A stretch of 10,448 nucleotides of DNA from contig CAKTYF010000067.1 in the NCBI GenBank assembly GCA_934631995.1, positions 1 to 10,448 of the forward strand, read 5' to 3'. Numbering within the stretch: position 1 is the stretch's first letter; the number at the start of each line of letters is the position of its first letter. A program made the translations under genes and the position numbers. This DNA is from an uncultured Eggerthellaceae bacterium (GTDB lineage Bacteria > Actinomycetota > Coriobacteriia > Coriobacteriales > Eggerthellaceae). The notes below the pieces were generated by a model. That model saw only the letters and a program-made list of their open reading frames with translations. It made no database searches and was not told the origin of the DNA. Of the stretch, positions 1 to 7,645 are shown piece after piece.

Positions 1-1871
1 TTCTCGATCTCGTCGAACAGCACCACCGAGTACGGGCGCTGAAGCACGGCCTTCGAAAGCTGGCCGCCCTCGTCGAAGCCCACGTAGCCCGGAGGCGAAC
101 CCACCAGGCGCGACACGCTGTGCTTTTCCATGTACTCGGACATGTCGAAGGAGATAAGCGCGTCCTCGGAGTTGAACAGGAACTCGGCCAGCGCCTTGGA
201 AAGCTCGGTTTTGCCCACACCGGAAGGACCCAGGAAAATAAACGAACCCGCAGGTCGTTTGGGGTCTTTCAGGCCCGCGCGCGAACGACGGATAGCCTTG
301 GACAGCGCCGTAACGGCTTCGTCCTGGCCAATAACGCGCTCGTGCAGCACACCTTCCATGCGCAGCAGCTTCGCGGTTTCCGTTTCCGTAAGGTTGGACA
401 CCGGCACGCCCGTGGTCATGGACACCACGTCGGCCACTTCTTTTTCCGTGACTTCCTGGATTTCCTTGCCGCTGTCTTCGGGAAGGTTCTTTATTGCCTC
501 GTCGCACTGGGCGCGCAGCTCTTCTTCCTGGTCACGCAGCTGCGAGGCCTTCTCGTAATTCTGCGCAGCAACAGCAGCAGTGCGCTCTTCGGTCACCTTG
601 CGCAGCTTTTCTTCCAGCTCGCGCACTTCTTCGGGCAGCACCATGTTGCGGATGCGCATGCGCGCGCCCGCTTCGTCAATCACGTCAATGGCCTTGTCGG
701 GCAGGAAACGATCCTGAATGTAGCGCTCGGACAGCGATACCGCCGCTTGCAGCGCTTCATCGGTGAAGTGCACGTTATGGTGCGCCTCGTAACGGTCGCG
801 CAGGCCCTCCATAATGCGAACTGCCTGCTCAGAGGTGGGTTCGGCAACCGTAAGCGACTGGAAGCGACGCGCCAGGGCACTGTCTTTCTCGAAGTGCTTG
901 CGGAATTCCTCAAGCGTGGTGGCGCCAATAACCTGGATTTCGCCACGGCTCAGCGGCGGCTTCAAAATGGCCGCAGCGTCAATGGAGCCTTCGGCGGAAC
1001 CAGCACCAATCAGCGTGTGAATCTCGTCGATGAACAAGATAATCTTGCCATCATCCTGCACTTCCTTGATGCATTTCTTCAAGCGCTCTTCGAATTCGCC
1101 GCGGAACTTGCTGCCTGCCACCAGCGCGGACACATCCAACGTGACAATGCGCTTGCCGCGCAACAGGTCGGGCACCTCATTCGACACGATGAGCTGGGCC
1201 AATCCTTCCACCACGGCGGTTTTGCCCACGCCCGGCTCGCCCAACAGCAACGGGTTGTTCTTCTGGCGGCGCGACAGAATTTGCATCACGCGCTCGATTT
1301 CTTTCGCGCGGCCGATAACGGGGTCCAGCTTGCCATCGCGCGCTTTTTTCGTAAGGTCGGTGCCGAATTCCTTCAGGATGCTCTCCTGCGAGGACTCGCC
1401 GCCGAACGGATTATTGCCCGCCAGCACAGGGGTCTGCCCCACCAGATCATGTAGCACGCCGCGGATGTCGTCGCCCGACACGCCCAGGCGGTTCAGCACA
1501 TCAAGCGCGGTTCCTTCGCCTTCACGCACAATGCCCAGAAGCAAGTGCTCGGTGGAAATGTAGCTTTGGCCCATTTGCAGCGCCTCGCGCAGGGAGTTCT
1601 CCAAAACGCGCTTCACGCGCGCCGTGAAGTTCAAATGCCCTGATACGTCGGCGTTTTCATCGATGGACACCACCTGAGGGATCATGCCCACCACGTCTTC
1701 ATATTTAACGTTCAAACGATCCAGCGCCTGCGCGGCAAAACCGTCCTTTTCTTGAATCAGACCCAGCAAAATATGCTCGGTGCCCACGTAAGGCTGCTTG
1801 AGCGCGCGCGCCTCGTCCTGAGCCAGAACAAGCACTTTGCGGGCTTTATCGGTGAATTTCTCGAAAGCCAT
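1..1871 (-). CDS. clpC: ClpC-type AAA+ protein unfoldase, C-terminal part beyond window
   Basis: ATP-dependent unfoldase of the Clp/Hsp100 family. Family knowledge: it feeds proteins into the ClpP protease in the cytoplasm and works in protein quality control and stress. The ATG at 1871 is preceded by GAGG five bases upstream, and 623 codons lie in the window (full ClpC is about 810-860 residues). The N-terminus starts MAFEKFTDKARKVL and contains two Clp-N repeats (residues 1 to about 145, with TEHILLGL and TEHLLLGI). The first ATPase domain has Walker A GEPGVGKT at 211-218 and Walker B FIDE at 280-283. A UVR-like middle segment around 425-460 (NYEKASQLR) separates ClpC from ClpB and ClpA. 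The second Walker A GPSGVGKT is at 548-555, and the window ends at the second Walker B (LFDEIE). The reading frame is intact. I saw no CtsR-type tandem heptad or HAIR operator upstream, and the promoter is unclear. Identification is nearly certain; only the C-terminus is unseen. Confidence 0.97.
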   Translation of the reverse strand, partial: MAFEKFTDKARKVLVLAQDEARALKQPYVGTEHILLGLIQEKDGFAAQALDRLNVKYEDVVGMIPQVVSIDENADVSGHLNFTARVKRVLENSLREALQMGQSYISTEHLLLGIVREGEGTALDVLNRLGVSGDDIRGVLHDLVGQTPVLAGNNPFGGESSQESILKEFGTDLTKKARDGKLDPVIGRAKEIERVMQILSRRQKNNPLLLGEPGVGKTAVVEGLAQLIVSNEVPDLLRGKRIVTLDVSALVAGSKFRGEFEERLKKCIKEVQDDGKIILFIDEIHTLIGAGSAEGSIDAAAILKPPLSRGEIQVIGATTLEEFRKHFEKDSALARRFQSLTVAEPTSEQAVRIMEGLRDRYEAHHNVHFTDEALQAAVSLSERYIQDRFLPDKAIDVIDEAGARMRIRNMVLPEEVRELEEKLRKVTEERTAAVAAQNYEKASQLRDQEEELRAQCDEAIKNLPEDSGKEIQEVTEKEVADVVSMTTGVPVSNLTETETAKLLRMEGVLHERVIGQDEAVTALSKAIRRSRAGLKDPKRPAGSFIFLGPSGVGKTELSKALAEFLFNSEDALISFDMSEYMEKHSVSRLVGSPPGYVGFDEGGQLSKAVLQRPYSVVLFDEIE

Positions 1872-2089
1872 ACCTGCCTCTTCCGTTTTCGCAAAAATGT
1901 TTTTGGGGTATATCTTACCGCAACATGACAAATATGGCTGCGTTGTGAACTAAACGTCATTCTCAGTGGCGCTGTGAAGGAGCGCGGGAGCGGTTTTGGC
2001 CTGCCTCGTTTCCGTTGACGCCCGCCAATGGCAACGAGGCTGATTCGGATTTAATTCCGCTTCCCTTCGTCGCGCCACGCTTTTCCCGC

Positions 2090-2122
2090 GCCGCACGATA
2101 CCCCCCTGCCGCACGATACCCC
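2090..2122. repeat. 15-bp direct repeat, period 18
   Basis: The sequence gccgcacgatacccc occurs at 2090-2104 and again at 2108-2122. A weaker third unit (ctgctgcacccc) follows. It lies about 220-250 bp upstream of the clpC start. No function can be assigned. Confidence 0.75.
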
Positions 2123-2332
2123 TGCTGCACCCCTTCGCGAAGACAAAAAAGATGCGCGATTACGCAAACAGGGAGCGGCTATTGAGCTTCATCGCCAAAC
2201 GCAAGCCCATTCGCCCCCCGGACAACCTGCGCCGCAGCCGTATTGGGTATCGCAAGAGCACGCGGCCGTGCGGAATCGAGTTGCCAGCTGACTGGCTAGC
2301 CTACGGCGCAGCTGCAAGGGCATTGCGCGCGG

Positions 2333-2472
2333 TTGCCTGCTGCGGCAATGCCTCGGCAGGCAAAGACCCGCGCCGCAGGGGGTTCGCGAGGAGGCGGTTG
2401 TTGCGTGCAGCCAACCGCGGCAGACAAAGGCTCGCACAGCAGAGGGGTTTTACGGAGGAGGCGGTTGTTGCG
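2333..2472. repeat. Degenerate direct-repeat block with an 18-bp perfect core
   Basis: The 18-mer gaggaggcggttgttgcg occurs at 2388-2405 and 2455-2472, 67 bp apart. Sequence before each core also aligns (ggcagRcaaag, then a GC-rich stretch, then agggg/ggggg and gtt), so the repeat unit is about 50 bp and imperfect. A partial earlier unit is suggested around 2331-2363, where an 8-bp inverted repeat (ttgcctgc 2333-2340, gcaggcaa 2356-2363) can form a hairpin. It resembles the REP-like intergenic repeats common in GC-rich actinobacteria, but whether it is dispersed in this genome cannot be seen here. Confidence 0.7.
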
Positions 2473-2499
2473 AAAACGCCCCCGGATTCGGGCAAACGC

Positions 2500-2646
2500 A
2501 CGATAATCGGTGGTCGCAAGGCGCAAATCGGGCCGTTTTCCGGCATGCGGGACGCAGCGAGAAAAACGCTCCGGCAAAACCCCAGGTCGGAGAATTGCGC
2601 GACTGGGGCACGCCTCCCTGCCGAATCGCCGACCACCGATTATCGT
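2500..2646. repeat. 147-bp foldback element with 17-bp perfect inverted ends
   Basis: The left end acgataatcggtggtcg (2500-2516) is the exact reverse complement of the right end at 2630-2646. The 113-bp interior holds further nested complementary pairs: gcgcaa near 2521 against ttgcgc near 2595, an imperfect ccgttttccgg/ccggcaaaac pair, and a small central agcg/cgct stem, so the whole element can fold into one long imperfect stem. No transposase frame is inside. It could be a MITE-like or REP-type element or a structured RNA. No flanking target-site duplication is obvious. Confidence 0.7.
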
Positions 2647-3296
2647 CGATCTGCCCGAGTTTGCCCCCTCTTTTCCAACAAGGGGGGCGCCAATGCAGGA
2701 GGAGGAGCAATTCGTCTCGATTTGGATCAAGGACGTGCGTAGAGGGGGGCACCAATACGGAGAGAACAGAGGATATCGAAAGGAAAAGCGCGCATCAGGA
2801 GCATACAAACCGCGCGGGGGTGCAGCAGGGCGCGCTGCATCGAACCGGGCTGGACTGTGCTGCGCGGGGACATGCTGCGTCGAGCCGCACGGGGCTGCGC
2901 TGAGCTGAGCTACGCCGGGTCAGAACGCGCCAAGAGACGATCAACACCTTTGCGGAAGCGCGGAAAACACCAACAGAGGGAAGGTCGCGCCGCCAAGCCA
3001 GCAGCAAAACGAAAGGGTCCTCCCCCTGAATGCAAGGAAAGGGCCCCAGAAGCGCCAGCAAAAGGTTGTGGCATTAGCGACAGACAATGGCTCCCTTTGC
3101 CGGCCGGAGAAGGCGAATACCCGACCGGAGGCTTATCGGACGGGTCGGGTGCGAGCCCAGACGTCGCCTGCTGCAGCGCAACCCGCGTCGTGTGGCGCGC
3201 CCTGCGCACAGCATGTCAACTGCTGCAACGCCGCATCGCCCTTGGCGACGACCCGCCGCATCAGCGGCGCAGCGCCGAAGCTTCGCTCCTGTACCG

Positions 3297-3327
3297 TGTT
3301 GACAAACTACCCCACCTTTTGTCAACA
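3297..3327 (+). repeat. Dispersed hairpin element, copy 1
   Basis: Arms tgttgacaaa (3297-3306) and tttgtcaaca (3318-3327) are exact reverse complements around the loop ctaccccacct. The same element recurs at 7757-7787 (same orientation) and 8595-8625 (opposite orientation) with the loop changed by at most one base. This copy is 155 bp beyond the stop of the surface protein gene. The sequence after the right arm (aaatgagggggga) also resembles that after copy 2, so the conserved unit there may extend about 15 bp. A possible degenerate relative lies at about 2660-2688 (cccctcttttccaacaagg). Confidence 0.85.
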
Positions 3328-3383
3328 AATGAGGGGGGAATCCGCCGCAGCGCCGAAGCATCCCGCTGCATCGCCTACAAGGG

Positions 3384-3449
3384 CACCGGCAGCAGTGTCC
3401 CCCGCAACAGCCGCAGCACCGGCAGCAGTGCCCCCCGCAACAGCGCCGA
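3384..3449. repeat. 33-bp tandem repeat, two copies
   Basis: Two adjacent 33-bp units start at 3384 and 3417. Each begins caccggcagcagtg and continues with a C-run and gcaacagc; they differ at a few bases. The array lies 33-98 bp beyond the stop of the surface protein gene. A 33-bp period keeps reading frame, but no credible frame continues from the gene because the stop codon precedes it. Confidence 0.75.
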
Positions 3450-3481
3450 GCCACGCCACCCGCAGCGTCCGCAACAAGCCG

Positions 3482-6400
3482 CTATGCGCCCCAGCCGCGC
3501 AGTGCCGCGTACTGGATGGCAAACGCATCGTTCGCCGTCACCTGGCCGTCGGGGCCGCCACCTGGAGCACCGGTCACATCGGCACGCGCAAACAGCGCCG
3601 CATAGTCCGGACGATCCTGATAGAACGTTGTTGTGGCAATGTCGTACGCAATCTGCGCATCCACCGCATTCAGGCGGCCATTGCCGTTCACGTCGCCCAT
3701 TTTCCCAGATAGATAGCCAGGAGCCGCCGCACCACGGTCAACACGCGCGTACTCGGCATCAACGTGCGCCGCATCATATGCGGTGCCCGAGCCGCCCACT
3801 AAAGACGTGCAGCCACTGAACATATTATTGGAATACGCCCCCGCAGGAATAGCAAACGAGTTCGCAGCGTAAATCGTACGCAAGCTGCTGCAGATCCCGA
3901 ACATATACGTAGCATCGCCCACACTCGACAGGTCAAACGAACCCAAATCAAGTACTTCAAGCGCGCTGCAACCGTAGAACATGGCGTTCGTGCAGGTCAC
4001 GTTCGCAGTATTGAATGACGTCAAATCCAAGGCTTTAAGCGCTGCGCAGCCATGGAACATCATGGTCATGTCCGTAGCGCTGGCAGTGCTGAAACGCGAA
4101 AGATCAAGCGACTTGAGCGCCTTGCATCCCGTGAACATCCCTTGAAGGTTCGTTGCCTTCGCAGGGCTGAAGGAACCCAGATTCAGCGTTTCAAGCGCCT
4201 TGCAATCCTGGAACATGAAGTACGCGTTTTCCAGGGATGCGCCGTTGAAGTTCGAAACATCAAGTTCGGTAAGTTTCTCGCAGAACCTGAACATCCTGTC
4301 CATTTTCTTGACCTGCGAAGTATCGAAACCCGAGACATCCAGCGAGGTCAGGCTCGTGCAGTAATTGAACATATCGGACATGCTGGTTGCCTGGGAGGTA
4401 TCCAATCCCGAAAGATCAACAGACACCAAGTTAGCGCAATCCCAGAACATGTGCGAGCACGTTGCCGCCACAACGCCGGGCTTGATAACTGCCGACGTGA
4501 TGGATCTTGTATCGTCGACCCATGGCGGATACACGCCCCAGTTCGCCAACTTAGCGCGCGTCAAGCCACCAATCGGGCGCACCGTAAGCTTGCCCGCGGA
4601 ATCAATCATCCACTCGCAAGTGCCCGACTTTGTCCAGCCATCCGTAGCGCCAACGGCGGTGTACGTCTCAATGCCTGAAGTGCGCGCCTTATTGTCGGCA
4701 TACATCGCGGCGGTGCTTTCAAGATACTTGCCAGCGGTATTCTTCCAAACGCTCTCGGGGAATCCAAAATACGTAAGGTCAAGACCAGCGGGTATGGTCA
4801 GCGACGAAATCTTCGAGCAGCCGCTCAAAATATACATCTTGTCGTTCAAGCTGCTGAAATTGAAGCGCGACCAATCAAGCTTCTCAAGCGCGCTACACCC
4901 CTCGAACATGGTGCGCATGCTGGTCACGCTCGAGGTATCGAAGGACGCCAGATTCAGCTCGGTAAGGCTCGTGCACTGACGGAACATCGATGCCATGCTG
5001 ATAACCTCCGCGGTGTCGAAGGAAGAGACATCCAGCGAAGTCAGTGCCGTGCAGTTATAGAACATGCTGTTCATTTTTGTCACATTTGCCGTGTTGAAGT
5101 TCGTTAGGCTCAGCGCGGTCAGGCTCGTGCAGCTGTCGAACATGTTATCCATTCTTGTCACGTTTGCGGTATTGAAGCCCGAAGCATTCAGCGAAGCCAG
5201 GCTCTTGCAGCCGTCGAACATACAATCCATTCTTGTCACGTTTGAGGTATCGAAACCTGAGACATTCAACGAGGTCAGGCCTTCGCACCCACGGAACATG
5301 CTGCTCATGTTCGTTACGTTCGAGGTGTCAAACCCGCTCAGATTAAGCGAGGTCAGGTTATTGCACCCCTGGAACATACCGGCAAGATTCGTTGCCTTCG
5401 CCGTGCTCAGGCCACTCACGTCCAGCGCGGTAAGCGACAAGCAGTTATAGAACAAGCCGCTCAAGTTGGTAGCATTCGCGGTGTCCAGGCTGGAAAGGTC
5501 AATCGATGCCAACTTCTCGCAGTTGCCAAACATAAAGCTCAGGTCCTGCGCTTGCGCGGTTTCCAAGTTGGAGATATCAACCGAAACAAGATTCTTGCAG
5601 TCAGAGAACATGCTACCGCAGTAATTGGCCACTACGTTAGGCTCAATGTAAACCGAGGTGATAGACGTAAGATGATTCATCCAGGGAACCCAGCCGGGAT
5701 TCCATCTTCCCAGCTTGCCGCGCTCCATGTTCGGAAGCGGGCGAATGGTGAGCTTACCCGCGGAATCAACCATCCACTCGCAGGTGCCCGACCGCTCCCA
5801 GCCTTCTGTGGTTGCGGGTATGACGTACGTCTCGGCGCCTTCGGGGCGCGCTTTATTGTCGGTCTTCATTGCGTCGGTGGTTTCAAAAATATTGCCGGCG
5901 GTGTCCACCCAAAGGCTTTCAGGCAGATTAAACATAGCGAGATTTTGGCCACCGGGAAGCGTAAGGCGGGAAATCTTCGGGCAGTTCCGGGTGATATACA
6001 GCTGATCCAGGTGCGCAACGTTATCCAGATTGAAACGCGAGATATCCAGCACTTCAAGCGCAGTGCACCCCTGGAACATGCCGCGCATATCCGTGGCGCT
6101 GGTGGTCTCAAGCGACGACAGGTCCAGCTCGGTAAGCGCGGGGCAATTATAGAACATGTCGAAGAAGCTGGTCACCTTCGCCGTGCTGAAGGAAGAAACG
6201 TTAACCGAGGTCAGAGCCGTGCAGTTAGAAAACATGTTGCTCATATTCGTCGCATTTGCCGTGTTGAAGTTCGACAGATCAAGCGTGGTGAGCTTTTCGC
6301 AACCAGAGAACATATCGGCCATGCTGTACTTTGCGCCGGAGGTGTCAAAATGCGCAAGATCAAGCGACGTCAGGGATTTGCAGTTGCGGAACGTGGCAAA

Positions 6401-7603
6401 GAAGCTGGTCGATTGGGACGTATCCAGGGATGAAATATCAAGCGACACAAGCTTTTCGCACCCATCAAACATGCTGGAAATAGACGTATTCTTTGTGGTA
6501 TTGAAGTTCGAAAGGTCAAGCGACGTCAGATTCGCGCACTTGGAGAACATGGCGTTCATGCTTGTCACGATTGCGGTATTGAAACCTGAGACGTCAAGCG
6601 AGGTAAGCGACGTGCAACCAAGGAACATGCAGCCAAATGTCCTTGCTTTTTCCGTGTTGAAACTTGAGACGTCAAGCGAAGTGAGCGATTCGCAGTTGTA
6701 GAACATGTGCTCGAAATCGGACATATTCGAGGTATCGAAGCTTGAGATGTCCAACGATTTCAGCGATCTGCAGTTCTTGAACATGCAGGTTGCAATCCAT
6801 GCCTGCGAAGTGTTGAAGTTTCTCAGGTCCAGCGAAACAAGCGACGAACAGTCCTCGAACATGCTGTAGAAGCTGGACACGCGCGAGGTATCCAGGCCCG
6901 ACACATCGGCAGTTGTCATGTTCTTGCAGCCGTAGAACATATAGTTTGCCCAGGTCGTGTACACGCCGGGCATAATGACCGCCGACGTGATGGATTCACG
7001 CTGGTCATACCAAGGCACAGCTTGCTCGCCGCCGCCAGAGTTCTGGCCCAGGCTGCCCGATGTGCCGTTGCCCAGCGGACGGACGGTGAGCTTGCCAGCG
7101 GCATCGATCATCCACTCGCAGTTACCCGCTTGCGTCCAGCCCGGAGTCAGGGTGGCGTCGGCGGGAGTGACGGCTGCGGGTGCGGGGTCGAGCGCTGCAG
7201 GCGCGGGCACGGGTTCCGAGACAGCTGCGACCTGCGGTTCCGGCGCTGCCGGCGCCGGGTCGGGCGCTTCGGCAGCGGGTGCCAGTGCAGCTGCCGGATC
7301 AAGGGCCGGCGTTAATGCCGGCAGCGGCTCAGAGGCGATGGGGGGGGTCAGGACACCAGGCGCTGCGGGCGCTGCGGCGGCAGGCGCGGGTGCTGCGGGA
7401 GCTTCGGCACCTTCCGCTACCGACTCCGTTTCAGGTGATTGCGTTGCGGCGGCTGGCTCATCGGCTGCAGCAGCCACCAGGGGCGCAGCGTTGGCATCGG
7501 CGGCCGGCAGCGCAAACGCCGGCACGGGCAAAAGCCCCAATGCCAGTACGACGGACAGGAAGATGTTCGCGGTTTTTCGCGAAGCAGGAGTTCGCTTTTT
7601 CAT
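3482..7603 (-). CDS. Secreted BspA-like (DUF285) leucine-rich-repeat surface protein with C-terminal dockerin-like domain
   Basis: 1373 residues, starting at an ATG preceded by AAAGAGGTG and a four-base gap. Residues 1-31 form a Sec signal peptide (KKR-type n-region, hydrophobic 12-31, likely cleavage after AFA at 31 or ANA at 39). Residues 40-152 are a Pro/Ala-rich stalk. Three modules follow, with heads at 155-176, 601-622 and 989-1010 (consensus GTCEWMIDSAGKLTVRP). They carry 12, 10 and 9 repeats of 26 residues (MFxxCxxLTSLDLSxFxT...), first MF at 222, 665 and 1052. Modules 1 and 2 end in a similar cap (PESLW.NTAGK...DNKAR; about 535-600 and 923-988). Residues 1302-1370 look like a type I dockerin: a canonical calcium loop D1304-N1306-N1308-R1310-N1312-D1315, and a second loop near 1342-1359 with an inserted Gly/Pro stretch. 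There is no LPXTG and no C-terminal membrane segment. Family knowledge: BspA-like proteins bind host or bacterial surfaces. The ligand, and a cohesin partner, are unknown. Family assignment is strong; adhesin function is inference. Confidence 0.93.
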   Translation of the reverse strand: MKKRTPASRKTANIFLSVVLALGLLPVPAFALPAADANAAPLVAAAADEPAAATQSPETESVAEGAEAPAAPAPAAAAPAAPGVLTPPIASEPLPALTPALDPAAALAPAAEAPDPAPAAPEPQVAAVSEPVPAPAALDPAPAAVTPADATLTPGWTQAGNCEWMIDAAGKLTVRPLGNGTSGSLGQNSGGGEQAVPWYDQRESITSAVIMPGVYTTWANYMFYGCKNMTTADVSGLDTSRVSSFYSMFEDCSSLVSLDLRNFNTSQAWIATCMFKNCRSLKSLDISSFDTSNMSDFEHMFYNCESLTSLDVSSFNTEKARTFGCMFLGCTSLTSLDVSGFNTAIVTSMNAMFSKCANLTSLDLSNFNTTKNTSISSMFDGCEKLVSLDISSLDTSQSTSFFATFRNCKSLTSLDLAHFDTSGAKYSMADMFSGCEKLTTLDLSNFNTANATNMSNMFSNCTALTSVNVSSFSTAKVTSFFDMFYNCPALTELDLSSLETTSATDMRGMFQGCTALEVLDISRFNLDNVAHLDQLYITRNCPKISRLTLPGGQNLAMFNLPESLWVDTAGNIFETTDAMKTDNKARPEGAETYVIPATTEGWERSGTCEWMVDSAGKLTIRPLPNMERGKLGRWNPGWVPWMNHLTSITSVYIEPNVVANYCGSMFSDCKNLVSVDISNLETAQAQDLSFMFGNCEKLASIDLSSLDTANATNLSGLFYNCLSLTALDVSGLSTAKATNLAGMFQGCNNLTSLNLSGFDTSNVTNMSSMFRGCEGLTSLNVSGFDTSNVTRMDCMFDGCKSLASLNASGFNTANVTRMDNMFDSCTSLTALSLTNFNTANVTKMNSMFYNCTALTSLDVSSFDTAEVISMASMFRQCTSLTELNLASFDTSSVTSMRTMFEGCSALEKLDWSRFNFSSLNDKMYILSGCSKISSLTIPAGLDLTYFGFPESVWKNTAGKYLESTAAMYADNKARTSGIETYTAVGATDGWTKSGTCEWMIDSAGKLTVRPIGGLTRAKLANWGVYPPWVDDTRSITSAVIKPGVVAATCSHMFWDCANLVSVDLSGLDTSQATSMSDMFNYCTSLTSLDVSGFDTSQVKKMDRMFRFCEKLTELDVSNFNGASLENAYFMFQDCKALETLNLGSFSPAKATNLQGMFTGCKALKSLDLSRFSTASATDMTMMFHGCAALKALDLTSFNTANVTCTNAMFYGCSALEVLDLGSFDLSSVGDATYMFGICSSLRTIYAANSFAIPAGAYSNNMFSGCTSLVGGSGTAYDAAHVDAEYARVDRGAAAPGYLSGKMGDVNGNGRLNAVDAQIAYDIATTTFYQDRPDYAALFARADVTGAPGGGPDGQVTANDAFAIQYAALRGWGA
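3800..4450 (-). repeat. Module 3 LRR repeat array (8 units of 78 bp plus one offset unit)
   Basis: The MFxxC motifs at residues 1052, 1078, 1104, 1130, 1156, 1182, 1208 and 1234 are exactly 26 residues (78 bp) apart; a ninth at 1261 follows after 27. The last two units lead into the terminal cap before the dockerin-like domain (GTAYDAAHVDAEYARVD...PGYLSGK). Confidence 0.9.
4838..5611 (-). repeat. Module 2 LRR repeat array (10 units of 78 bp)
   Basis: Repeats start with MF (LF in one unit) at residues 665, 691, 717, 743, 769, 795, 821, 847, 873 and 899, with perfect 26-residue spacing. The central units (about residues 757-866) are the most alike in the protein, repeating SGFDTSNVTxMxxMF and close variants, which suggests they duplicated or were homogenised most recently. 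Confidence 0.92.
6002..6940 (-). repeat. Module 1 LRR repeat array (12 units of 78 bp)
   Basis: Repeats start at residues 222, 248, 274, 300, 326, 352, 378, 404, 431, 457, 483 and 509. Spacing is 26 residues except for one 27-residue unit (404 to 431, containing DTSGAKYSMAD). The unit at 404 has TFRNC instead of MFxxC. All twelve keep the cysteine. Confidence 0.92.
7340..7347 (-). repeat. C8 homopolymer tract inside the surface protein coding sequence
   Basis: Eight G on the plus strand, read as eight C on the coding strand, cover codons 86-88 (Thr-Pro-Pro: ACC CCC CCC) in the Pro/Ala-rich stalk. The tract is in frame here, so the gene as sequenced encodes the full protein. A one-base slip would shift the frame before the whole repeat region. 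Confidence 0.9.
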
Positions 7604-7645
7604 TACCCACCTCTTTCTGTAATCGGTGCCAATACCACGGCTTAC

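Larger units (their letters stand above)
1872..3481. other. 1.6 kb intergenic region without a convincing gene, rich in repeats
   Basis: This gap lies upstream of clpC and downstream of the surface protein gene. Open frames exist on both strands, but they overlap one another, have Arg/Ala/Pro/Cys-rich composition, lack good ribosome binding sites and match no family I recognise, so I call no gene. The first 120 bases next to clpC are more AT-rich (1885-1950) and probably hold its promoter; no clean -35/-10 pair is visible. A small inverted repeat (gcctcgtt at 2003-2010, aacgaggc at 2033-2040) lies further up. The rest contains an 18-bp tandem repeat, two long direct repeats, a 147-bp foldback, a hairpin of acccgacc/ggtcgggt (3119-3126/3143-3150), a pair of similar G-rich sites at 2681-2696 and 2743-2758, one copy of the dispersed hairpin element, and a 33-bp tandem repeat. 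Decayed gene or mobile-element remnants are possible but not shown. Confidence 0.6.

Noticed and set aside
120..1454. 444-codon open frame on the plus strand
   Set aside because: It lies antisense to clpC, is rich in His, Arg, Gln and Phe, and matches no family; clpC in the other strand is unambiguous.
1872..1990. CtsR or HspR heat-shock operator before clpC
   Set aside because: I looked for tandem GGTCAAA-type heptads and the CTTGAGT/ACTCAAG inverted repeat and found neither.
2152..2742. 196-codon plus-strand frame and overlapping minus-strand frames in the clpC upstream gap
   Set aside because: They run through the direct repeats and the foldback, have Arg/Ala-rich composition and no convincing ribosome site; the frames on both strands compete without any family support.
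3482..3700. LPXTG sorting signal or C-terminal anchor in the surface protein
   Set aside because: The last 75 residues form the dockerin-like domain and contain no LPXTG, hydrophobic helix or basic tail.
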